A stretch of 5,509 nt of DNA from Paludibacter sp. (GTDB lineage Bacteria > Bacteroidota > Bacteroidia > Bacteroidales > Paludibacteraceae): NCBI GenBank assembly GCA_009787075.1, contig WRGS01000113.1, positions 1 through 5,509 on the forward strand, given 5' to 3'. The translations under genes were made by a program, and so were the position numbers. The notes below the pieces were generated by a model. It worked only from the letters and a program-made list of their open reading frames with translations. It was not told the origin of the DNA and made no database searches. This document shows, piece by piece, positions 1 to 5,509 of this stretch. Position 1 is the first letter of the stretch; each line of letters begins with the position of its first letter.

Positions 1-833
1 AGCGATTCCTTATTATTCTCAAAATTAAAATCGAAGTTTTGATTATAATCAGCCAATAATGCGTAGCCTGTGGGGTCGGAAATAATGCTGTCGCCCTGTG
101 CCTTTGCCTGTTCAAACTGCCCTGTATTCATATAAACTTTCATAAGCAAAGCCCGCGCCGCGCCTTTTGAAGCACGCCCCAAGTCTGTTGCAGCATATTG
201 ATTCTGCGTAGGAAGCAAAGCAATTGCCTGTTTCAAATCATTAATAATAAAAGTATAAACATCGGCTTCCGAAGCACGTGGTTGTTTCCATTCCGATTGA
301 ACATAAATACAGCGATTCATTATAACCACACCCCCAAAAATACGAACTAAACGGAAATGATACATTGCACGCAAAAAAAGGTCTTCTCCAATAAGTCGGT
401 TTTGCAAACCTGCTGCAAAAAGAGCAGGATCCATTTTTTGTATATTTTCGAGCGAAAAATTGGCGCGAAATATTCCCTGATATTGCACTCTGTAAAATTC
501 TTTCAAAATGGCATTATCAGAACGCGTCCTGAAATTTTCCAAATCGTAAGCATCTGGTCCCGCATTCAACTCTTCGCCTCCTTTGAGTGCATCGTCCGAA
601 CAAACATCGCCAAACCACCATTCGAAGAAAAAAGTGCCGTGCCCGTATTCCCATTGCAGCGGAACATAAGCAGCAGTTACAGATTGTATGGCATCATTAG
701 AATTATTAAAAGCATCAACAGCCAAAGTAGAAGCAGGATACTGAAAACCAAGATAATCGTTGCATGCAGTCATTAAAAACACACAACAAATTGCCATCAA
801 TATATTTTTATTATATTTTATTATCGTATTCAT
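1..833 (-). CDS. SusD/RagB-family nutrient-binding outer-membrane lipoprotein, N-terminal part (3' end cut by window edge)
   Basis: This reading frame is open from ATG at 833 to the left edge, giving 277 N-terminal residues; SusD proteins usually have about 500-600, so roughly half is missing. Residues 1-23 form a lipoprotein signal peptide ending in LMTA before Cys24, the expected lipidated cysteine, followed by NDYL, a common start of mature SusD proteins. A SusD N-terminal segment follows: GDVCSDDALKGGEE at about 75-88, then GEDLFLRAMYHFRLVRIFGG at 149-168, PRASEADVY at 185-193 and GRASKGAARALLMKVYM at 219-235, the helical TPR-like core. Family knowledge: SusD proteins sit on the cell surface as a lid on the SusC channel and bind the glycan or peptide before import. 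The gene lies 30 bp after susC on the same strand, almost certainly one operon. No Shine-Dalgarno is present, as is usual in this phylum. The substrate is not deducible. Family call is firm. Confidence 0.95.
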   Translation of the reverse strand, partial: MNTIIKYNKNILMAICCVFLMTACNDYLGFQYPASTLAVDAFNNSNDAIQSVTAAYVPLQWEYGHGTFFFEWWFGDVCSDDALKGGEELNAGPDAYDLENFRTRSDNAILKEFYRVQYQGIFRANFSLENIQKMDPALFAAGLQNRLIGEDLFLRAMYHFRLVRIFGGVVIMNRCIYVQSEWKQPRASEADVYTFIINDLKQAIALLPTQNQYAATDLGRASKGAARALLMKVYMNTGQFEQAKAQGDSIISDPTGYALLADYNQNFDFNFENNKES

Positions 834-863
834 ACTTGTAATTTATTATTATTCATAATTAAA
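834..863 (-). other. Short susC-susD intercistronic gap
   Basis: Thirty AT-rich bases separate the susC stop codon (TAA at 866-864) from the susD ATG at 833. No terminator hairpin or promoter box is seen, which supports co-transcription. The AT-rich, unstructured sequence just before the susD ATG is the usual translation-start context in this phylum, which seldom uses Shine-Dalgarno pairing. Confidence 0.7.
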
Positions 864-3800
864 TTAAAAATTAATATTCAAGCCAAAAATCAAATTGCGC
901 GATTGCGGATAATTACCCCAATCCAGACCAAAGTTGCCTACTTCGGGATCGTAACCTGTATATTTGGTAAATGTCAAAAGATTGGTTGCCGAAATATATA
1001 CCCGCAACCTGTCAACTCCTATGATAGATGTTGCCTTTACAGGAAAGGTATATCCTAACTCAATATTTTTCAAACGCAAATATGACGCATCTTCTACAAA
1101 ACGGCTTGATGCCGCTTTGTTGTTCGTGCTGCCTGTATTTGTAGGGTTAGGAATAGAGCCGTCAGAACCTGCTATTCCATTTACCCACGGACTTGTCGCA
1201 TCGTTAGGGTCTTGACGAATAGGGAAAAACACATTACGCATCTGAGTGCCGAGAATTCCATTAACTCCGCTGCCTTCAAGAAAATTTTGACGTAAATAAT
1301 TATAAACCTGAACATCGGCAACGCCCTGAAAGAAAAACTGTAAATCAATACCTTTCCACCCCAGCGAAGCGTTAAATCCGTAAGTTAAAGTTGGAAACGG
1401 ATTTCCTGCATTGTATCTATCGTCATCGTTTATCTGTCCATCATTGTTTCTATCTACATAACGTGCATCTCCGGGTTTTACATCGGGTTGAATCGGTTTT
1501 ACCGCGCCTGTGGTTGGGTCTGTCCAAGTATAAGAATCTATTTCTGCCTGAGTTTTGAACACGCCGTCGTATTGCCGAACATAAATTGTATTCAACGGAT
1601 AACCTTCATTTTGCATACGAATATCTGGGTATATAGGATTTCCAATATTAAGCGCAGTTAATTTATTTTTAATAAATGATGCGTTTGCCGAAATATTATA
1701 AGAAAAATCTTTAATATTATTCTGATGCGTAAGCGTTAATTCTATACCCTGATTTCTGACATCGCTGGCATTGCCTATAGGAGTCATAGTATAGCCCAAA
1801 TGTCCCGGAGGATAAACTGGCATTAACATGCCCTTTGTTTTGCGGTTAAAAACATCAATTGTTGCAACAAGTCGATTTTTAAACATACCAAAATCCAAAC
1901 CAATATCTATCTGGTCGGTTCTTTCCCAAACGCATCCCAAAGGAACAGTTTCAAGCGACAAGCCCTGAACTATTACATTTGGGCTTCCCAAAGGATATCC
2001 TACAAACCATTCACCAGGTCCGGTAACAATCATTTGAGATTGGTTCAGTCCAATAGAATTGATATTACCAATTCGCCCCCAGCCTGCGCGTAATTTCAAA
2101 GAGTTGATTACGTTAGTTAAAGGCTGAAAGAAATTTTCTCCGCTAATTTTCCACGCACCTGCAACTGATGGAAACAAATCCCAATAATACTCCGGCGGCA
2201 GACGGGAAGAGCCATCAGTGCGCAAACTTGCCGTGAGTAAATAACGGTCATCAAAATTATAAATCAAACGCCCTAAAAATGAAACCATTCTTTCTTTGCT
2301 GACTCCGTCGCCGCCAGAACGGTAAGGAATCCAAACAGGCGCAACCGCTGTTCCATTATTCCAAACTCCTGTAGGTGTCTGACCAACATACCAGTTTTTC
2401 GGATCGGTATTGAGCAAATCTGTACCTGAGGCATTTACAACGTAATAATTATTATCTTCGGCTGTTGCGCCAAGCATAAGCGTAACATCATGTTTTTTAG
2501 CAAAAATTTTATGATATGTCGCCGTTCCTTCATAAGTCATATTTACGGTACGGCTAAGCGAAGCGCCCACACTGTTGTGGTCTTGCGCACCATAAGTTGC
2601 TTTAAGCACGGGCGTGAAATTACGCGTTAATCCGTCCCAGTATTTTACACTCACATCGCCGCGCAAAGTAAGTTCGGGTATGGGTTTGATTTCCATATAA
2701 ATATCGCCGACTATATCAATGTTATTATTATACGGCTTGGGATTAAAAGCGATATGAAAAGGATTTGATACATTTGGAAACAAAGTAGGAGTAGAATATC
2801 TGCCGCTCAAGTCAACAGGACGCCGAGTTACCGACATTGTTCCTGCAGGATATTGCACAGGATCCCAAGGCGCCATAGAAAGCGTACTGTACAACATTCC
2901 TACGTTTTGATTATTGCCGGGAATGTTATAGTTTGAAGAAGAGGCAAAAGATAAATTCTCGCCGATTTTCAGCCATTTACGCATTTGATACGAAGTATTC
3001 ACTCTTAACGTCAGCCGCTTATACGATGACGCAATCAATGTTCCTTTTTGGTCAAAGTAGTTGAGGCTCAACATATACGCGCCATTATCATTTCCGCCGT
3101 CCATCGAAACATAATGATTTTGAATCTGCGCATCTTTTACAAACACTGCATCTTGCCAGTCGGTTTCAATTTGTGTTAAATCCAAACCATCCGAATGAGC
3201 GGCATCTAAAATCTGTGGATAGAGCGTATTTACAGGATTAATTTTATAGGCATTCACCCAAGCATTAAGTCCATTAGCATCAAGAAAATTTTTTGTTCCG
3301 GCAAAAGTTGCCAGCGTAGCAGCCAATTCGTCCCGTTTCATAACATCAAGTTTTTTCCATCGGTTTTGCACGCCAAAATAACTTTCAAAAGTTATTTTGC
3401 TTTTGCCTTTTGTACCTTTTTTAGTTGTAATAAGGATAACGCCGTTAGCCCCGCGCGAGCCGTAAATTGCCTGCGCCGAAGCATCTTTCAATACTTCTAC
3501 CGATTGAATATCGCTTGGACTTAAAAAATTAATGTTGTTTGTAATTAAGCCGTCAACCACATACCAAGGGTCAGGGTCGTTGATTGTTCCTACTCCGCGC
3601 ACGCGAACTGTAGCATTAGAACCGGGCTGTCCGCTGTTGGAATTGACTGTAACGCCTGCTAATTGACCTTGCAAGGCTTTATCTATGCCCGAAGCCTGAG
3701 TTTTCTGTAATTTATCGCCCGAAACTGAACCTATTGCACCTGTCAAATCGCTTTTTTTCACTGTGCCGTAACCAATGGCAACAATCTCGCTGAGTTCTGT

Positions 3801-4094
3801 GGTTTCTTCTTTCAGTGCAATGTTAATTATTTTTCGACCATTAACGTTAATGGTTTGTGGGGTGTACCCCACAAACGAAAATGTCAATTTCCCGTTTTGC
3901 GAAGCGTTGATTGCATAGCCGCCGTCGAAGTTAGTCATTGTGGCAATAGAAGTTCCTCCAACCGTAATTGTTACGCCAGCCAATGGCTCGTTAGTTTCCG
4001 CATCGCTTACAACGCCCGAAACTGTTTGTGCCAAAATCGTCTGCACTGCCATTACCAGAATTGCTATTGCAAATGTTTTTCTGATATTATTCAT
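864..4094 (-). CDS. SusC/RagA-family TonB-dependent outer-membrane transporter
   Basis: Complete protein of 1076 aa, normal for the family. Residues 1-22 are a Sec signal peptide (likely cleavage ILA|QT). Residues about 24-95 form the carboxypeptidase-regulatory-like beta-sandwich typical of SusC N-termini. LSEIVAIGYG at 101-110 is the TonB-box region. The plug spans about 114-227 and ends in the family signature VEVLKDASAQAIYGSRGANG (199-218) followed by VILITTKKG. The rest is the 22-strand barrel, with family landmarks TDWQD at 311-315, an EF-hand-like DRNNDGQINDDD at 881-892, and a C-terminal Phe suited to BAM-mediated insertion. Role by family: energised by TonB-ExbBD, it imports a ligand (oligosaccharide or peptide) captured by its SusD partner, encoded next downstream. 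ATG at 4094 is chosen because the signal peptide begins directly there. Transcription probably starts near 4150. No truncation or missing core motif is seen; substrate unknown. Confidence 0.97.
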   Translation of the reverse strand: MNNIRKTFAIAILVMAVQTILAQTVSGVVSDAETNEPLAGVTITVGGTSIATMTNFDGGYAINASQNGKLTFSFVGYTPQTINVNGRKIINIALKEETTELSEIVAIGYGTVKKSDLTGAIGSVSGDKLQKTQASGIDKALQGQLAGVTVNSNSGQPGSNATVRVRGVGTINDPDPWYVVDGLITNNINFLSPSDIQSVEVLKDASAQAIYGSRGANGVILITTKKGTKGKSKITFESYFGVQNRWKKLDVMKRDELAATLATFAGTKNFLDANGLNAWVNAYKINPVNTLYPQILDAAHSDGLDLTQIETDWQDAVFVKDAQIQNHYVSMDGGNDNGAYMLSLNYFDQKGTLIASSYKRLTLRVNTSYQMRKWLKIGENLSFASSSNYNIPGNNQNVGMLYSTLSMAPWDPVQYPAGTMSVTRRPVDLSGRYSTPTLFPNVSNPFHIAFNPKPYNNNIDIVGDIYMEIKPIPELTLRGDVSVKYWDGLTRNFTPVLKATYGAQDHNSVGASLSRTVNMTYEGTATYHKIFAKKHDVTLMLGATAEDNNYYVVNASGTDLLNTDPKNWYVGQTPTGVWNNGTAVAPVWIPYRSGGDGVSKERMVSFLGRLIYNFDDRYLLTASLRTDGSSRLPPEYYWDLFPSVAGAWKISGENFFQPLTNVINSLKLRAGWGRIGNINSIGLNQSQMIVTGPGEWFVGYPLGSPNVIVQGLSLETVPLGCVWERTDQIDIGLDFGMFKNRLVATIDVFNRKTKGMLMPVYPPGHLGYTMTPIGNASDVRNQGIELTLTHQNNIKDFSYNISANASFIKNKLTALNIGNPIYPDIRMQNEGYPLNTIYVRQYDGVFKTQAEIDSYTWTDPTTGAVKPIQPDVKPGDARYVDRNNDGQINDDDRYNAGNPFPTLTYGFNASLGWKGIDLQFFFQGVADVQVYNYLRQNFLEGSGVNGILGTQMRNVFFPIRQDPNDATSPWVNGIAGSDGSIPNPTNTGSTNNKAASSRFVEDASYLRLKNIELGYTFPVKATSIIGVDRLRVYISATNLLTFTKYTGYDPEVGNFGLDWGNYPQSRNLIFGLNINF

Positions 4095-4120
4095 TAAATA
4101 TAAGATTAAATTTTAATTTT

Positions 4121-4150
4121 AATTTTTTGAAACATTAATTTCAAAAAATT
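4121..4150. repeat. Perfect 12-bp inverted repeat over the predicted susC transcription start
   Basis: The arms AATTTTTTGAAA (4121-4132) and TTTCAAAAAATT (4139-4150) are perfectly complementary around a 6-bp centre, CATTAA. The element lies between the susC -7 box (4158-4165) and the start codon, so it covers or immediately follows the predicted start of transcription. It could be a dimeric regulator's operator or, in the transcript, a weak 5'-terminal hairpin; with only one G-C pair in the stem, a DNA-level role seems likelier. No T-tract terminator logic applies here because the element lies upstream of the gene. Confidence 0.65.
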
Positions 4151-4157
4151 GACATCA

Positions 4158-4191
4158 CAAAAATAAAATAAAAATTTTTAAGTTATACAAA
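4158..4191 (-). promoter_or_regulatory. Candidate susCD promoter (TAnnTTTG type)
   Basis: Read on the minus strand, TATTTTTG (4165 down to 4158) fits the Bacteroidota -7 consensus TAnnTTTG exactly. A TTTG (4191 to 4188) lies 22 bp upstream, slightly longer than the usual spacing to the -33 element. Transcription would begin near 4150, leaving a leader of roughly 55 nt before the susC ATG at 4094. The AT-rich background makes chance matches possible; position and the paired -33-like element favour it. Confidence 0.5.
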
Positions 4192-4225
4192 ATTTACTTT
4201 TACAAAAACTCAACAATATCAAAAA

Positions 4226-4249
4226 AACAATACTACAACAATACTACAA
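4226..4249. repeat. Tandem 11-bp direct repeat, possible regulator-binding site
   Basis: ACAATACTACA occurs twice with no gap, at 4227-4237 and 4238-4248; the 11-bp periodicity extends one base on each side. A degenerate third start, ACAATA, lies at 4213-4218. Eleven bp is about one helical turn, so the two units face the same side of the DNA, as expected for side-by-side protein binding. The block sits about 35 bp upstream of the candidate susC -33 element, a position suited to an activator. Confidence 0.6.
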
Positions 4250-4270
4250 ATTTTTATTATAATCTTTATT

Positions 4271-4301
4271 TTGAACAATTTAACGATTTTAACTGTTTCA
4301 A
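4271..4301. repeat. Imperfect inverted repeat in the divergent intergenic region
   Basis: TTGAACA (4271-4277) faces TGTTTCAA (4294-4301), complementary apart from one extra base. Between them TTTAAC is repeated directly at 4279-4284 and 4288-4293. In such AT-rich DNA this may be chance; it is recorded because it contains most of the few G and C bases of this stretch. Confidence 0.3.
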
Positions 4302-4354
4302 TAGACAAAAATAATTTTTTCATTTTTTTATATTATTAAAATAAAAAAAGTTAC

Positions 4355-4362
4355 TATTTTTG
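4355..4362 (+). promoter_or_regulatory. Candidate -7 box of the sensor gene promoter
   Basis: TATTTTTG matches TAnnTTTG exactly and lies 32 bp before the ATG at 4395, so transcription would start around 4367-4370 with a short leader of about 25-30 nt. No TTTG is found at the usual -33 distance, so the promoter may be weak or activator-dependent. It is the same octamer as the candidate susC box on the other strand. Confidence 0.45.
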
Positions 4363-4394
4363 CGAAATAAAAAATTTCTTATTGGCTAATATTT

Positions 4395-5509
4395 ATGAAA
4401 ACAAAAATTGTATTATTTTTTATACTAATATCTGTGATTTTTTCCATAAATTTATGCTATGGAGCAGAAAAATGGCAACGAAATATTGTAAATTACGAGC
4501 ATTTGAATTATAAGGCTGGTTTTCAGAATTGGCATATCGTACAAAATAAAAAAAATTGGCTGTACTTTGCCAACTCAAAAGGGCTGCTTGAATTCGACGG
4601 CGTATATTGGACTCTTTATCCTGTGCCGAAAAAAATCCTGCATTCGTTAAAATTTTACGACAAACGGCTTTATGTCGGCGGAAGTTCCGAATTCGGTTTT
4701 TTTGACAAAGATAAATTTGGAAAAATTACCTACAACTCGCTTTCGGATACTCTGGCAACTTGGGGCGGCGAAGTATGGAACATTGCCCAAATAGACAACA
4801 ATATTTATTTCCTTGCCGACAATCATATTTTTATTTTCGATGCCAAACAACAAAAAATTACCACAATTTCCGTAGAAATTAAAATTGATTATTCTTCAAC
4901 AGCCATTGGAAAAACACTTTATATTGCCTCAAGGCAGGGATTGTTTTTCTTAAACAAAAAAAATGAACTCGAATTGCTGCCGTGCAACAGAGAATTTGCA
5001 GGACGAAAAATTGTAGGAATTTCAGAATATAAAAATAAAATTATCATAACTACAAGTAATTCAGGTATTTATATAATTGAAAATAATGTTTGTAAAAAAA
5101 TTCAAACAGCGGCGGACAATTTTATAAATCAAAATCAAATTTTTTGTTCGGCAATAGAGGGACAAACTATGGTTCTTGGCTCGGTTGCCAACGGCGCAAT
5201 AATTTTTAATTTGGAAGATGCCGCAGCCAAAACTGAACAGTTCAACATCAGTAATGGATTGATTAACAACACTGTATTAAGCGTGTTTTTCGACCATCAA
5301 AAAAATCTTTGGCTTGGGCTTGACAAGGGAATTTCTTATATCAATCTTAATTCGCCTGTCGAAAATCTTTTTTCCTTCAATTCCGCAATCGGAACAGGTT
5401 ATTGCTCAATAACTTACAACCAAGAACTTTATTTCGGCACAAATCAGGGCTTATACAAATCCGACAGCAACGGTACGCTGCGAATGTTGCCAAACAGCGA
5501 AGGGCAAAT
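4395..5509 (+). CDS. Exported beta-propeller sensor protein, probable triple-tyrosine/LuxR-type regulator, N-terminal part (3' end cut by window edge)
   Basis: ATG at 4395 opens a frame that continues for 371 codons to the right edge. Residues 1-23 or 24 are a signal peptide (hydrophobic IVLFFILISVIFSINL, then CYGA), so the visible part should be periplasmic. The remainder reads as repeated beta-propeller blades: NWLYFANSKGLLEFDGVYW at 54-72, RLYVGGSSEFGFFD at 91-104, TLYIASRQGLFFL at 174-186, IIITTSNSGIYII at 216-228, a clear two-component-regulator-propeller motif NLWLGLDKGISYI at 304-316, and ELYFGTNQGLYK at 344-355. The opening (GFQNWHI, then YFANSKGLLEFDG) recalls Bacteroidota proteins with propeller, Y_Y_Y domain, one membrane helix, coiled coil and cytoplasmic LuxR HTH. 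A hybrid two-component sensor with histidine kinase is the main alternative. Divergence from susC suggests it regulates that operon (inference). No Shine-Dalgarno. Confidence 0.85.
   Translation, partial: MKTKIVLFFILISVIFSINLCYGAEKWQRNIVNYEHLNYKAGFQNWHIVQNKKNWLYFANSKGLLEFDGVYWTLYPVPKKILHSLKFYDKRLYVGGSSEFGFFDKDKFGKITYNSLSDTLATWGGEVWNIAQIDNNIYFLADNHIFIFDAKQQKITTISVEIKIDYSSTAIGKTLYIASRQGLFFLNKKNELELLPCNREFAGRKIVGISEYKNKIIITTSNSGIYIIENNVCKKIQTAADNFINQNQIFCSAIEGQTMVLGSVANGAIIFNLEDAAAKTEQFNISNGLINNTVLSVFFDHQKNLWLGLDKGISYINLNSPVENLFSFNSAIGTGYCSITYNQELYFGTNQGLYKSDSNGTLRMLPNSEGQ

Larger units (their letters stand above)
4095..4394. promoter_or_regulatory. Divergent intergenic control region between susC and the sensor gene
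   Basis: About 300 bp with no credible gene on either strand and much richer in A and T than the flanking genes. It separates the two start codons and must hold the promoters of both transcription units. The recognisable elements (two -7 boxes in opposite directions, one perfect inverted repeat, one tandem direct repeat, one imperfect inverted repeat) are listed separately. No tRNA, structured riboswitch or GC-rich terminator hairpin is visible. Confidence 0.75.

Noticed and set aside
357..776. Plus-strand open frame of 139 codons
   Set aside because: It lies entirely antisense to the susD gene, whose conserved motifs are uninterrupted there; the translation is Ser/Ile/Lys-rich and resembles no family.
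830..856. Eight-codon ORF before susD whose TGA overlaps the susD ATG as ATGA
   Set aside because: Could suggest translational coupling, but it encodes only an Asn-rich stub in AT-rich DNA where such ORFs arise by chance; no ribosome-binding signal supports it.
964..1215. Plus-strand open frame of 83 codons
   Set aside because: Antisense to the conserved C-terminal barrel of SusC; no recognisable protein features.
3855..4097. Plus-strand open frame of 80 codons
   Set aside because: Antisense to the SusC signal peptide and N-terminal domain; its Cys-rich composition is an artefact of reading the reverse strand.
4364..4378. GAAAT / ATTTC short inverted repeat near the sensor gene start
   Set aside because: Only a 5-bp stem around an A run; too short and low in complexity to separate from background, although it echoes the GAAA/TTTC core of the susC palindrome.
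4395..4460. Possible lipoprotein signal at Cys21 of the sensor protein
   Set aside because: The residues before the cysteine (I-N-L) do not fit a lipobox, and a standard signal peptidase I site after CYG or CYGA is more plausible.
4647..4853. Minus-strand open frame of 68 codons
   Set aside because: Opposite the propeller-coding part of the sensor gene, which has continuous blade motifs on the plus strand.

Overview
The window looks like a Bacteroidota chromosome fragment. It holds a SusC/SusD-type outer-membrane uptake pair. Its intergenic DNA is very AT-rich and has no Shine-Dalgarno motifs. It contains TAnnTTTG-type promoter boxes, the -7 element of the phylum's main sigma factor. Genus and transported substrate cannot be read from the sequence.

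Layout: the minus strand carries a complete susC-like gene (864-4094, 1076 aa). A susD-like gene follows 30 bp downstream (start at 833) and runs off the left edge after 277 codons. Neither appears frameshifted. To the right, a divergent plus-strand gene starts at 4395 and runs off the right edge after 371 codons. It is the N-terminal, exported beta-propeller sensor part of a regulator. Its closest resemblance is to the Bacteroidota 'triple tyrosine motif' proteins that usually end in a LuxR-type helix-turn-helix, but that end is outside the window.

The roughly 300-bp divergent intergenic region (4095-4394) has no gene. It has candidate promoters facing each way with the same TATTTTTG box, a perfect 12-bp inverted repeat over the expected susC transcription start (4121-4150), a perfect 11-bp tandem direct repeat (4226-4249), and a weaker imperfect inverted repeat (4271-4301).

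Likely working model (inference): the SusD lipoprotein captures a glycan or peptide at the cell surface and the SusC TonB-dependent channel imports it. The divergent sensor detects a product in the periplasm and controls the pair through the intergenic repeats. The gene families are familiar; the most original material is the intergenic operator architecture.
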